Notes: a model not told the origin generated them from the sequence alone. Shown: positions 1 to 10,920, numbered from the stretch's first letter. The stretch: 64,000 nucleotides of DNA from Eriocheir sinensis (GCF_024679095.1 NC_066544.1:5110024-5174023); one strand, 5' to 3'. Numbers and translations: made by a program.

Positions 1-1430
1 AGGAAGAAGAGGAGGGTGGAAGACAGGGAGAGTTAGAAAAAGAGGGAGAGGAAGAAGAGGAGGGTGGAAGACAGGGCGAGTTAGAAAAAGAGGGAGAGGA
101 AGAAGAGGAGAATGACAGGCTGGAAACATTAAGAGCTAGAGGAAGAAGAGACGGCCGGAGGAGAGACAGAAATAGATAAAGAAGAGAAGGGCGAAGAGAC
201 AAGGAAAGATAAAGAGGGAGATGAAGAAAAGAAGGGTGTGTGAGAGGCAAGGAAAGCTAGAGAAAGATGGTCAGAAAGAAGGGGAGAAGGGAGGGATAAG
301 AGAAAGAGAGAATGAGAAGAGATGAAGACAGCAGAAACAGAAAGAGTGAGAGGGAGGGAGAGAGAGGGCGGGAAGAAAGAAGGAAGAATGAGAGGGAGGG
401 AGAAACAGAAAGAGCTAGAGAGCTGAAGAAAGAGGAGAGGTGAAGGAAAGAAGAGGAAAACAAAAGCCATGACAAAATGAAGAACAAACAGAAGATAGGA
501 AGAGCTAGATGAGGGAGAAGAGGAGAGGAAGAAGACAAAGAAGCGAACAAGAGATAGGGAGAGAAGGCAATGTAGAAGTGGAGGAAGACAAACGAAAGGA
601 AGAAAAAACTGGAAGATGAGATGAGGTGTAGAAGGAGAGGATGACGAGGGGGCAGAGGAAGAGGAGGAAAGAGAACATAGGAGGAAACAAGGCTGAAGGG
701 ATCAAAGGTAAGCGGCAGAGTTAGAAATAAAAAAAGGGAGAGAAGATGAGGAAAAGGGAGACAAGGAGGCACCAAGAACATGAGGATGGATGAGAGAAAC
801 AGAAAAAAAAGATGATGGTAAATGACGAGAGGCAAAGACAGGCAGATGGAAGAGGGAGAAAGAGAGGAGAAAAGAGTGAAAGACGAAGATACAGGACGTG
901 AAGAGAAGAGAAGAGAAACAGAGAGGTGTAGAAGAAGAGGGAAAGGAAAACCAGGAGAAGAACGAAATGGAATGTTAGTGGAATGCAGGAAGAGCTAAAG
1001 AAAGAGAGGAGAGAAAGACGACTAAAGGTGGACTAGGAGGAGAACGAGCCTGTAGGTTAGTGGAAGACAAAGAGAGATAAAGAAATGAGATAAAGAAACA
1101 CAGAGGAGAAAAAAAAGACGGCTAAAGGGGAGATGAACCAACTAGCGGACAAGCGGATTGGAAGGAGGAAGAGAGGATGAAAGGGAGAGAGAGAAAGGGG
1201 ATGGAAAGAAAGAAGGGAGAAGGAGAGGAAGGGAGAACAGAAAGAGCTAGAGAACGGCAGAAAGAAGACGAGGAGAACGAGGAAAACGAATAATGGAGAG
1301 AAGAGCCAACTAAAAGAGATGGAGGAGGAGCGGAAGGGAGAAAGAGGGCGGGAAGAAAGAAGAGAGAATGGGAGGGAGGGAGAGAAAGGGCGGGAAGAAA
1401 GAAGGGAGAATGAGAGGGTGGGAGAGAACT
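1..1430. repeat. Polypurine block with degenerate minisatellite
   Basis: Nearly all A and G on the plus strand. The first 110 bases are two copies of a 51-bp unit (GGAGGGTGGAAGACAGG core). The word AGAGCTAGAG recurs near 131, 410, 501 and 1246. A GGCGGGAAGAAAGAAG segment recurs near 366, 1345 and 1390. Open frames here are Ser/Leu/Pro-rich or Arg/Glu/Gly-rich translations of the repeat and are not credible genes. Confidence 0.85.
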
Positions 1431-1780
1431 TCAGTCACCTGCGTTGTCACCTTTTGATGGATGGCCTGGCCCTCCATGTTGCCACGTCTCACCAGCCAAG
1501 GATCAGCTTATAATCCTTTCAACATCCTACAGCATCCTACTTTGGCACTAAACTGGTCTCGGGAACCCTAAAATCCTATCAGTGCCGGACGCCTCTCACG
1601 GACACGAACGCTTCCCTCTCTAACCTCATGTCCTTCCTTCCGTCCTTCGATCCTCATATGTCATCTCAGCGAAGAACTCGTTAACCAATAGCAAGGCAGG
1701 ATTCAGGGGTCTTCTGGGGCTGGCCAATAGAAGAGCGTGTTGTGTCCCGTCTTGATGAAGGGTTGACAGGCCTGATTTGG
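1431..1780. other. Unique-sequence island
   Basis: Mixed-composition sequence between two purine blocks. No open frame of useful length, splice-bounded exon or RNA gene is apparent. Confidence 0.6.
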
Positions 1781-2735
1781 TGTGTGGGTGGAGGAGGAGG
1801 TGGAGATGGAGTTGGAGGAGGAGGTGAAGGTTAAGTTTGAGGTTGAGAAAGATTGGGAAGATTGAGGTAGAGGAGGCAGAGGAAGAGTGGAGATGGAGGT
1901 GGAGGAGGGGTTGGAGGAGGAGGTGAAGGTTAAGTTTGAGGTTGAGGAAGAGTGGGAAGATTGAGGTAGAGGAGGAAGAGTGGAGATGGAGGTGGAGGTG
2001 GAGGAGGAATGCAAGGTTGAGGTGGAGGAGAAGGAAGAGGAATGGAGGTGAAGGTAGAGGAGAAGGAAGAGGATTGAAGGTTGATGATGATGAGGAGGAA
2101 TAGAAGTGGAGATTGAGGTGGAAGAAGAAGAGGAAGAGAAGGAGGAGGAGGAGGAGGAGGAGGAGGAATGGAGGATAAGGAAGAGAAGTGAAGGTTGAGG
2201 TGAAGGGGAAGGAAGAAGAAAAGAGGTGAATGTGGAGGAAAAATACTAAGAGTGGATGTGGAGGTTGAGATTGAGGAGGAGGAAGAGGAAATGAAGAGGG
2301 AGGTGGAGGAGTAAATGGTGGTTGAGATGGAGATGGAAGAAGAGGAGGAAGTGAAGATTGAAGTGGAAGTGGAGGAGGAAGATGAGGTTAAGTTTGAGGT
2401 GGAGGAGAAGGATTGGAGGAGTAAGAAGTGGAGGTGAGGTGGAGGAGGTTGAAGGGTAGAGATGAAGGAGAAAGAGAAGGTTGAGACTGAGGTGGAGAAG
2501 GAGGATTACAGTGGGAGGAGGAAGTATAGATGAGGAGTGAAGGTGGAGGATGAGTAGGTAGTGGAGGTTGAGGTGGAGGAGGAGGAGTGGAGGTGGAGAA
2601 AGGGTAGAGGAGAAGGAGAAAGAGAAGATTGAGTTTAAAGTGGAGAAGGAGGAAGTGTAGGTGAGGAACGAAGGTGGAGGAGGAGTAGGTAGAGGAGGTG
2701 GAGGTGGAGGTGGAGGTGGAAGGGATGATACCTGC
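1781..2735. repeat. GGA/GGT-type minisatellite
   Basis: Purine-rich with regular T. It is built from degenerate words such as GAGGTTGAGGTGGAGGAG and GGTGAAGGTTAAGTTTGAG. The stretch near 1815-1895 is repeated near 1920-1990. Similar words on the opposite strand fill 10330-10920. Confidence 0.85.
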
Positions 2736-2807
2736 GGGTATGATATTTTCTCCTCCACCTCGTGTTTACCTTCGCAGCGGGACCTGACTTTTTCTGAAGG
2801 TTCACAG

Positions 2808-2814
<7 letters not shown>

Positions 2815-2853
<39 letters not shown>
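2815..2853. repeat. (GT)n microsatellite
   Basis: About 18 uninterrupted GT units followed by a G-rich spacer. It faces a longer (CA)n array 45 bp downstream, so the pair is an inverted repeat. Confidence 0.97.
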
Positions 2854-2854
<1 letters not shown>

Positions 2855-2897
2855 GGGGTGGGTGGGTGTACGTGGGCGTGTCATTGGTTCTGCTTGG

Positions 2898-2898
<1 letters not shown>

Positions 2899-2970
<72 letters not shown>
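2899..2970. repeat. (CA)n microsatellite
   Basis: About 36 perfect CA units. It is the complementary partner of the (GT)n array at 2815-2853. Confidence 0.97.
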
Positions 2971-2971
<1 letters not shown>

Positions 2972-3043
2972 GTCTATTCTTCACCTGTGCAAGGCTTCGA
3001 CAGGTGTGTGCGAGTCACTCACTCCGCCTCGCCGCCGCTGATC

Positions 3044-3077
3044 ACTGGAGGAGGAGGAGGAGGAGGAGAAGGAGGAG

Positions 3078-3108
<31 letters not shown>

Positions 3109-3140
3109 AAGAAGAAGAAGAAGAAGAAGAGGAGAAGGAG
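3044..3140. repeat. (GGA)n/(GAA)n microsatellite
   Basis: Compound trinucleotide array, GGA-rich then AGA-rich. Confidence 0.95.
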
Positions 3141-3660
3141 AAAGAAGAAACAGAAAAGAAGGAATTAAGAAGTAAAGTCGAGAATGGAGAAGAAAAGGAA
3201 GGGGAAACTGAAAGCACTGAAGTGGAAAGAGTGAAAAAGCATAAAAAGAGACGAGACTGAAGTGGAAGGAATGTAGGGAATGTGAGGAGAATTACGAGGC
3301 AGAATTACGAGACAGCAGGAAAAAAGCAAGAATTCAAAAAAACAAAAAAAAATCAGTAGAACAAAAAAGGACCCTCACGTGGTCTTTACGTATATAAAAA
3401 GCAACTGAGACAAAAAAAACACCAACAAACAAGATTCTCAAGCAAAATATACTTCCTCCATTGACCTTACAAGCTTGAATTCCGATCCTGTTTGTGGAGA
3501 TGACATTGACCTTAAAAGTGTAAAAGATAAAAAAAACTATTCCCCCATCACACCCTCCGCCATTACCCCATTATGATTAATAACGTTCAAGGCAGATACG
3601 AGAAGATTGATAATATGAATGAAGCTGCCAGAGATAGATCGACATTGAAAAAAAAAGTTA
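3141..3660. other. A-rich intergenic sequence
   Basis: A- and purine-rich sequence that becomes mixed after about 3450. No gene or clear repeat is recognised. Confidence 0.5.
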
Positions 3661-4120
3661 TTGTGAGAATCAGATGAAACCAAGCATTAGAAAACTGACA
3701 GAGTGACAGACAGGAAGACAGACGTACAATCACGGCGACACAGAAACAGGCAAACAGACGTACAGATAAAAAGACAGACATGAAATCATATAGAGACGAA
3801 CAAACATACTTACATACAGACAGAAAGACAGGTAAAGTGGCAAACGATCAAACATGAGGACAGATTGACATAAACAGACAGAAAGACAGGAAGACAGACT
3901 ACCCGACAAAAACAACAGACAGATACGGACGGACAGACAGATAGTCGTGACACATAAAAAAAAAATCATTGAAGGCATATGAAAAAAAAAAATAGGGAGA
4001 TCTCAGAAACCATAACAGACGAATGGACAGACAGACAGACAATGAAAGACAGACAGATAAGAGAGACACCCAAGCCAAACAAACAGAGAGGGAGACGGAT
4101 AGATAGACAGCTAATCGTCA
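3660..4120. repeat. Degenerate (GACA)n region
   Basis: ACAGACAG-type words recur throughout, with longer similar segments such as the ATAGTCGTGACACATAAAAA segment near 3940, echoed near 4112. This indicates an old tandem duplication of roughly 170-190 bp. Confidence 0.75.
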
Positions 4121-4189
4121 CACTCATAAAAAAAAACTTGGACAATATATGAAAAAAAAAATATTAAAGAGAATCTGAGAATCCCATAA

Positions 4190-4437
4190 CCTCCGCCTTG
4201 GCTCCCCGGGCAGGTGCGTTCCCGAGGCCATGTTAATTACACGCAGGTGAGATTGGGGGGTCCTCGGCCGGTCCTCCTTTACGTCCCGCTTTACGACGCC
4301 AAAATATTAACTCATGACCCGGATCGTCCGCGGGAAACGGCGCACGCTGCCCATTTTCTTTCACATAAACTCCCTTAGAGAAAATGGTTGCCCGGAGCTG
4401 CGTCTAATGAGAGAAAGCAGATTGCGGGGGTGACTCG
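4190..4437. other. CpG-containing unique island
   Basis: Balanced composition with many CpG dinucleotides, unlike the flanks. No open frame of note. It could be conserved noncoding DNA, but nothing in the sequence proves this. Confidence 0.45.
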
Positions 4438-4519
<82 letters not shown>

Positions 4520-4522
4520 GTA
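4438..4522. repeat. (AG)n microsatellite
   Basis: About 40 AG units with one ACAG interruption at the right end. Confidence 0.97.
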
Positions 4523-4860
4523 GTATATATCTAATGCATTGGTCCGCTTTTAAGGGTTCGTAACTTGCAGTCCGCGGTGTCGTAACTCGCTGTTTACTAT
4601 GCTACAGCGCCCTGGGTCCCTCCCGCCGCCGCGCCGCCCGCCTTGGCAGCGCCGTAACAGGGCTTTAAGAGGGCGTCCCAAGATGGAGGCGGGAGGGAGC
4701 TATCAGCGGCAGCCATCTTAGTAGGCGCACCCCATAACCCCCAACACGAGATTCACCTTCAGCATCACCATCACCTCCCCCTTCACCTCCCCCTTCACCG
4801 CCCCTAACTAGCCCCCCCTATACGAGTCCCTCCACCCAGACCTCTCTTCCTCAGTCCCCT
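4523..4860. promoter_or_regulatory. GC-rich island with YY1-like words
   Basis: GC-rich segment with repeated CCGCC and CGCC words. An AAGATGG word at 4680 is followed by GCCATCTT at 4712, an inverted pair matching the core of YY1-type sites. This composition is common near promoters, but no first exon or transcript evidence is visible. The regulatory role is inference. Confidence 0.3.
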
Positions 4861-5335
4861 CATTTATGTATACAAGGGCAAGGTGAAGGGAGGGAAGGAG
4901 GAGAAATGGAAGTGGAAAGGGAAGAAGGGAAGGAATGAAGAAAGTGGCGAGGAAGGGAAAGGGAAAAAGGAAGCGAAGAAGGAGGAGGAGGAGGAGGAGG
5001 AGGAAGAAATGGATAGGGTGGAGTAGAAAAGGAGGGGGAGAGGGACGAGGAGGAGGAAAGAAGACTGAGGAAAGGGACAGATGAGAGTGGAGAGAGAGGG
5101 AGGGGAGGACAGACAGAAGGAGAAGGGAGAAGGGGTGGAAGTGGAGAGTATGAAGGAGAAAACAATAAATAAGGAAGGAAGGAAGGGAGAAAGGGAGAGA
5201 GGACTAAAGAGACAGAAGATACGGCAAAGAGAGGGAGAAAAAAAGGAACTGGAGAGGAAGGGTGAGGAAAAAAGTAAGGAGAGGAGGAAAATGGGAAAGG
5301 AAGAGGAAGGGTAGTATTAGAGGGAAGAATATAGA
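4861..5335. repeat. Purine-rich block
   Basis: Low-complexity G/A sequence with GGA clusters near 4980-5005. Open frames on both strands are compositional. Confidence 0.8.
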
Positions 5336-5414
5336 AGCAGAAAATAGGATGCAAATATATTTAGTGTTGAAATCCATGTCGCCTCCTGAATCTGTGTGGG
5401 GCGGGGAGGGGGGG

Positions 5415-5575
5415 GGCACTCTGTCTGTCTGCATGTATGTCTGTCTGTCTCTCTCTGTGCGTATCTATGTCTGTCTGTCTGTATGTATGTGTGTCTGTCT
5501 ATCCGTGTGTATCTGTCTGTCTGTCTGCTTCTCTGTGTGTATCTGTCTGTGTGTCTGTATGTATGTATGTATGTT
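5415..5575. repeat. (CTGT)n-type repeat
   Basis: Degenerate tetranucleotide tract mixing CTGT, TATG and GTGT words. It grades into TATG units at 5558-5575, where the SINE tail begins. Confidence 0.85.
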
Positions 5576-5695
5576 TACCTGCTTAATAGCCTCTAAATTC
5601 GGCACCCGAACTTACCTGTATAAATAGTCTCAGGATTCGAACCCGCGTCCTACACCTACCCATTACCCCCATCCACTCAGCCACACCATTAGACT
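5576..5695 (-). mobile_element. tRNA-derived SINE (Ser/Leu-like head)
   Basis: Read on the minus strand from 5695, the head contains an A-box-like TGGCTGAGTGGA (5672-5683) and a perfect B box GGTTCGAATCC (5633-5643), the internal pol III promoter of tRNA genes. AGTCT at the head start can pair with AGACT after the B box, echoing an acceptor stem. The anticodon region is not a clean stem-loop, so this is a SINE or tRNA pseudogene and not a working tRNA. Beyond the head lie about 50 bases of unrelated tail that run into a tetranucleotide microsatellite, a common SINE ending. Confidence 0.6.
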
Positions 5696-5727
5696 CTGCT
5701 TCCACTTTAACTGTTGACTGGATATAA

Positions 5728-5745
5728 ATAGATAGATAGATAGAG

Positions 5746-5789
<44 letters not shown>

Positions 5790-5790
5790 A
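5728..5790. repeat. (GATA)n/(GA)n microsatellite
   Basis: GATA units pass into GA units. Confidence 0.95.
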
Positions 5791-5970
5791 AGGAAAAAAG
5801 GAAAATATCACAGGTGGTGTTTATTTACCTGTGCAGCGATGCGTTAATCAGTGCGTGGGAGCCTCCTCATCCTTGTCTTTTTTTATTGGTTTTCCTCGCC
5901 GATGACTAAAAAAATGCGAGATAAGAAAAAAAATTAATGCATTCGATCCCCAATATGAACACATCCAACC
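5791..5970. other. Short unique segment
   Basis: Mixed sequence with no gene recognised. Confidence 0.5.
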
Positions 5971-6020
5971 CTCCTCCTCCTCCTCCTCCTCCTCCTCCTC
6001 CTCCTCCTCCTCCTCCTCCT
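5971..6020. repeat. (CTC)n microsatellite
   Basis: About 16 CTC units. Confidence 0.97.
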
Positions 6021-6345
6021 CATTATGTACGCACGTCCCTCCCACTTAACGCATCGCTGCCTCAAACATGTCTTCAGGTCCTCCCACGCAGCATGTCTCC
6101 CTCCCCCCCCTCCCCCACCCCCCCTCACCCCCCTCGCCCCCCTTGACGCCTCCATCCTCACAGCCAGACGTCCTCCTCTTCTCCTTGCCCCCCACTCTCT
6201 CTTTCGCCCCCTCCCTCACCCCTCGACGCCCCCATCCTCACAGCCAGACGTCCTCCTCCTCTTCTCGCCCCCCCCTCTTTCTCTCTCGCCCCCTTCCTCC
6301 CTCCCGTCCCCCCTTTCCTATCTTCTCTTCTCCGCCTCCTTCACC
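6021..6345. repeat. Pyrimidine-rich tandem duplication
   Basis: C/T-rich. A roughly 76-bp unit containing CATCCTCACAGCCAGACG is present twice, near 6153 and 6232. Confidence 0.75.
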
Positions 6346-6350
6346 TCTCA

Positions 6351-6373
6351 TAAGAACATAAGAACATAAGAAC
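6351..6373 (-). repeat. 8-bp LINE 3' terminal repeat
   Basis: Nearly three units of TTCTTATG, read on the minus strand, form the 3' end of the LINE. Chicken CR1 ends in a comparable 8-bp repeat instead of poly(A). Confidence 0.8.
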
Positions 6374-6479
6374 GCAGGAGTCTGCAAGAGGCCGGCAGGC
6401 CTGTACGAGGCAGCTCCTTTGACCCTAAGCTCCCGTGTATCTAACCCCACCTAATATCGTTGTCCATGAATTTATCTAG

Positions 6480-8558
6480 TCTATTTTGAATGTGACAATT
6501 GTATTGGCACTCACCACATGACTGCTAAGCCTATTCCACTCATCCACCACCCTGTTAGTAAACCAATTTTTGCCTATGTCCCTGTTGAATCTGAATTTAT
6601 CCAGTTTAAACCCGTTACTTCGTGTCCTACCCGGTTCTCTTACCAACAAAACCTTATGAATGTCTCCCTTATTAAAGCCCTTCATCCATTTATAAACCTC
6701 GATCATGTCTCCACGCACCCTTCGCCTTTCTAGAGAATGCAAGTTTAACTGTTTGAGTCTTTCCTCGTATGGCAAGTTTCTCAACCCCTGAATCATCTTA
6801 GTCATCCTCCTCTGCACCGATTCTAACATTTTGATATCCATTCTATAGTAGGGTGACCAGAACTGAACCGCATAGTCAAGATGAGGTCTAACTAATGCTA
6901 AATATAGTTTGAGGAAGACTTCAGGGCTTCTGTTGCTTACGCTCCTTGAAATAAATCCCAGTACCCTATTAGCTCGATTTCTAGCTTGAATGCATTGTGC
7001 CCTTGGACGGAGATCAGAGCTCACTAAGACCCTAAATCCCTCTCGCACCCAGACCTACTTATGAGAGTGTCATTTAAGCAATAGTTATGTGAGGGGTTGT
7101 TCCTACCTACTCAGAATACTGCACTTCCCTACATTGAACTCCATCTGCCATTTATCCGCCCAGTCATATAATCTGTTGAGTTCACCTTGGAGAATACTAG
7201 CGTCCTGATCCGACTCAATTACTCTACCGATCTTGGTATCATCTGCAAATTTACTAACATCACTACTAATTCCTGTGTCTAAGTCATTGATATAAATAAT
7301 AAACAAAAGTGGACCTAATACCGAACCTTGTGGGACCCACTCGTAACACATCCCCAGTCAGATCTTTTACCATTGATTTGCACTCTTTGCTTCCTATTGC
7401 TAAGCCACGCCTTGACCCAGTTCAAAACTTTACCCTCTACTCCGTGAGCCTGTAATTTAAGCAACAGTCGTTGGTGAGGAACTTTGTCAAACGCTTTACT
7501 AAAATCAAGATAGATTACATCATAATTTTCATCTCTGTCAACCGCCTCAAATACTTTATTGTAGAAGGACAAGAGATTGGTGAGGCATGACCTACCTTTG
7601 TGAACCCATGCTGCGAGTCGTGAATTAAGCTATGTTTCTCTAAATGCTCCCGAATGTTCCTGGCTATTATGGACTCCAGCATCTTCCCTATAACCGATGT
7701 TAAGCTAATTGGGCGATAGTTTGAAGCAACTGACCTGTCCCCTTTTTAAAATAGGCGTCACATTAGCTACTTTCCATAGGCTCGGCACATAGCCAGTATT
7801 TACCGACATCTTAAAGATGTCGGTTAGTGGGTCACTGATTATATCACCTAGCTCCTTTAATACCCTCGGAAATATCCCGTCAGGACCTGGCGACTTGTTC
7901 TTCTTAAGCTTATCTATCTCATCCTGAACTACTTGCCTGGTAATGATTATATCCCTCAATTTATCGCCATCCCGCCCTCGTACACCTGAACTCTTTCCGG
8001 TATAGTCGTTCGATCCTCCTGTGTGAATACTGAAAGGAAGTAGTCGTTCAACAATGTGCTCATATTTTCGTAATTTTCTACTAGCTCCCTGTGTTTGATT
8101 TCAGCGGTCCAATTTTCTCCCGTGTTTTTGTTTTATACATCTGAAAGAAGCCCTTAGGATTACTTTTCGCCTCATTTGCTACTTTGATCTCATAGTTCTT
8201 TTTTGCTATCCTGGTGTTTTCTTAACTAATCTAGATAGTTCGACGTACCGGCCCTGAGATGTGTTTCCCATTCTTTATTTTCTGATAAATTCCTTCTTTA
8301 ACCCAATCTCGTGTTTTAGTCCACGAGTCATCCACTTAGGATCATTGTTTTCTTTTCTAAGTGTTCGCTGTGGTATATGCTGTTCTTGCCCTCTACTATT
8401 ACTCTAACTAAATTATTGTAAGACATTTCTACCTGGTTCTCCTGGCTCTCCAATCCGCAGTACTGGCCCTCATGAATCCCTAAATTATCCCAGTTTACCC
8501 CTTCAAGATGTCTTCGAAGCCCCTCGTAGTTTGCTCTTCTAAAATCTGGCACTAACAC
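6480..8558 (-). pseudogene. LINE ORF2 remnant: reverse transcriptase and C-terminus
   Basis: Fragments in three frames together follow the non-LTR reverse transcriptase order: KKNKSPGPDGI near 7885, NYRPISLTS near 7715, QHGFT and CLTNLL near 7590-7620, DVIYLDFSKAFDKVPHQ near 7500, VPQGSVLGPLLFIIYINDL near 7300, the catalytic FADDTK at about 7235-7250, then WADKWQMEFNVGKC. A 190-residue frame at 6476-7048 supplies the C-terminal region typical of Jockey/CR1 elements (LVRPHLDYAVQFWSP, SLERRRVRGDMIE, and WFTNRVVDEWNRL near the end). One-base shifts near 7738, 7600 and 7340 break the frame. Divergence is mild, so this is a fairly recent dead copy or one carrying assembly indels. Confidence 0.88.
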
Positions 8559-8559
8559 T

Positions 8560-9260
8560 GGGTTTGGTTCGCGGTTACCGCCCAGTCTAAGCTAAACCGA
8601 CCCGTTCTGTGATCACTATTTCCTAACTCTCCGCCCCCCTCCAACTCACGTAGCAAGTTCCCATTATTGGTTAGGACTAAGTCTAATATGTTATCTCCTC
8701 TGGTAGGCTCAGTAACTACCTGGAAATTATCTTGTATAACTTCAAGAAAGTCCTCGGCTTCAGGTCACCCACTAGATCTTCCCAGTCTATATTCCTATAA
8801 TTAAAGTCCCCATTACGCAGACATTTCTACTCATACTCGCCCTGCCAATCTCCTGTAGTAATATACTCGTGTCCTGCCTGTTAAGGTTGGGTGGCCTGTA
8901 TATAACTCCTAGAGTTAGTTTTTCTTTCCTTTGTAAACGTCCACCCAAACTGATTCTGAATCCATGTTAGTTTTGACTGAGTTGTTAACTAAACATTTAA
9001 GTGAGTCTTTAACATATAGCGCAACTCCACCTCCCTTTCTGCCCCTTCTGTCTTTGTGAAACATCTGATAACCCGTTATTTCAAATTCTGACCTAAAATT
9101 TCTATTAGCAGTGTCTATCCATGTCTCAGTGATCGCTATTATGTCAAAATTTTCTGAACAAGCTTCACCCCTTAGTAAGTCTATCTTGTTTCTGAGGCTC
9201 CTGCTGTTAGTATAGAAGATTCTTAGCCCGTCCTCTGTTACTCCTCTAGAATTACTTCTA
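8560..9260 (-). pseudogene. LINE ORF2 remnant: APE-type endonuclease
   Basis: Conceptual translation with frame changes gives the endonuclease landmarks in order: YTNSRSLRNK near 9210, ITETWID near 9125, GYQMFHKDR, GGGVALYVKD, YRPPN at about 8884-8900, GDFNYRNIDWE near 8800 (after a one-base slip), and NSDH near 8605. This enzyme nicks target DNA for target-primed reverse transcription. A frameshift near 8928 follows VWVDVYKGKK, and another lies in the GDFN region, so no intact endonuclease is encoded. Confidence 0.8.
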
Positions 9261-9349
9261 AGCTGCCTGGTTATATTATGAGCTAGATGTCCCCTCCCAT
9301 TACTCCTCCCATTGCTCCCATTACTCCTCCCCCCCTCGCCTATACTAAA

Positions 9350-9445
9350 AAATCCCTCAGGGTACCAAGTGCTCGCTCAAGGGAGTCTGAGAGAGCCTCA
9401 ACACCCTTGAACGTCAAGTGTATCCCGTCACGGGCGTAGCTTTCC
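9350..9445 (-). pseudogene. LINE ORF1 remnant: SGNH esterase C-terminus
   Basis: About 32 codons end in a stop at about 9350. The segment YARDGIHLTFKGVEALSD carries the D-G-x-H block that supplies the catalytic Asp and His of SGNH/GDSL hydrolases. In CR1-type elements this esterase belongs to ORF1, upstream of the polymerase ORF. Here only the end survives. Upstream codons are replaced by a C/T-rich tract that translates to Gly/Arg/Glu-rich junk. The stop and the start of the ORF2 homology are about 100 bases apart, as expected for adjacent LINE ORFs. Confidence 0.65.
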
Positions 9446-9830
9446 CCTTCTTCCTTTGTCCCTTCCTTCCTCCCTTTGCCCCATCCCGAACCATCCTTTT
9501 CCCCTTCGTTCTCTCTTCCTTCTTCCTCCTTCCTCTTTCTTCCTCCTTCCTCACGCCCCTTCCACCCCCTTATCATGCCTCCTCCTCGCCCCCCTTCCCT
9601 CCTACATCCTCCCCATCCTCTGCTCACTCATTCACCCCTTTTCTCTTTCTCTCACCCCCTTTCCTCACACTCACCCTTACCCCTTCTCTTATCCTTCTCT
9701 CCCACACTCCCCCCCTCCCTTACCTCTCCATCTCCCCATTAACCCTCACTCTCCCTTACCTCCTCCCTCTCCCTTTCCCTCCTCTCCCCTCCTATGCCCC
9801 GCCCCGCCCCGCCATGCCAGCACACCACAA
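9446..9830. repeat. Pyrimidine-rich block
   Basis: C/T-rich low-complexity sequence flanking the truncated LINE end. Open frames here are Pro/Leu/Ser-rich artefacts. Confidence 0.8.
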
Positions 9831-10080
9831 ACATTCATGCCATATTTGCCTCTTTCATGCCCCATAGCAGTTTGACTTTATAGGAAGATCTTTCATTGCC
9901 TTCTCTTCCTATTCTTCCTCTTCCTCTTCCTTCTCCCATTTTTCCTCTTCATCTCATTCTCTTTCCTTTGGCATGATTCAACTTTTCCTCCTCGTTTTGT
10001 TTGTTTTTTCCTTTTTGTTTTAATATTTTTACTCCTCATTTCTCTGCCAAGATATCCCGTTCTTTAATCTTCCTCTCTTC
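9831..10080. other. Mixed T-rich segment
   Basis: No gene recognised. It grades into the next pyrimidine block. Confidence 0.5.
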
Positions 10081-10330
10081 CTACTCCTCCTTCCCTCTCC
10101 TCATCCTCCTCCTCCTCCTCCTTCTCCTCCTCCTCCTCCTCCCATTCCTTCTCCTTGAATTCGTCCTTCTTCACTGACTTCCTTTTTTTCTTCTTCTTTT
10201 TCATCGTCTTCATCTTTTTCTCCTTCTTCTTCTTGTTTTCCTTCTTCTTCTTCTTCTTCGTCGTCGTCGTCTTTTTTCTCCTTTTTCTTTTTTTTCTTCT
10301 TCTTCTTCTTCTTCTTCGTCTTTTTCTCCT
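10081..10330. repeat. (CTC)n, (CTT)n and (GTC)n cluster
   Basis: Compound trinucleotide arrays: CTC units near 10105-10140, CTT units near 10185-10320, and short (GTC) runs near 10258-10275. Confidence 0.9.
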
Positions 10331-10920
10331 TCTTTTTCTTCGTCTTCTGCTTTTCCTCCTCCTTCTCATCCTCCACCTCAACCAACACCACCACCTCTTC
10401 CTCCTTCTCCTTATCCTGTCCCACCTCCTCCCCCTACTCCATCTCCACCTCAACCCCGTCCCCTTCTCACCCCCCTCCTCCACCATCACCCCCCCCTCTG
10501 CTCCTCCTCCTCCTCCTCTTCATCATCCTCCACCTCAACCAACACCACTACATCTTCCTCCTCCTTATCCTACTCCACCTCCACCTCTTACTTCAAATCC
10601 ACTTCAACCCATTCTCCTCCTTCCCCTCCTTCACCATCACCACCCCCTGCTCCTCCTCCTCCTCCTCCTCATCCTCCAACACCACCACCTCTTCTTCCTC
10701 CTTCTTTTCCTGCTCCACCTCCTACTCCAACTCCACCTCAACCCCTTCTCCTCCTCATCCTCCTTCACCATCACCACTCCCTGCTCCTCCTCCTCCTCAT
10801 CCTCCACCTCAACCAACACCACCACCTCTTTTTTCTCCTCCTCCTCCTACTCCAACTCCACCTCAACCCCTTCTCCTTCTCCCCCTCCTTCTCCACCATC
10901 ACCACCCCCTGCTCCTCCCC
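10331..10920. repeat. CTC/CCA minisatellite, period about 130-160 bp
   Basis: The composite unit contains CCACCTCAACCAACACCACC (near 10375, 10533, 10803) and CACCATCACCACCCCCTGCT (near 10630 and 10897, with variants near 10482 and 10770). About four units are present. A 263-residue open frame across it is a translation of the repeat. Confidence 0.85.

Larger units (their letters stand above)
6346..9445 (-). mobile_element. CR1-like LINE, 5'-truncated and decayed
   Basis: A non-LTR retrotransposon on the minus strand, about 3.1 kb. From 5' to 3' it shows the end of an SGNH-esterase ORF1, an APE-type endonuclease, a reverse transcriptase with FADD, a C-terminal region, a short 3' UTR, and an 8-bp tail of TTCTTATG units at 6351-6373. 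An esterase ORF1 and an 8-bp 3' tail are hallmarks of the CR1 group. The 5' end is lost in a pyrimidine tract near 9445. Several one-base frameshifts and internal stops make it non-autonomous. Confidence 0.9.
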
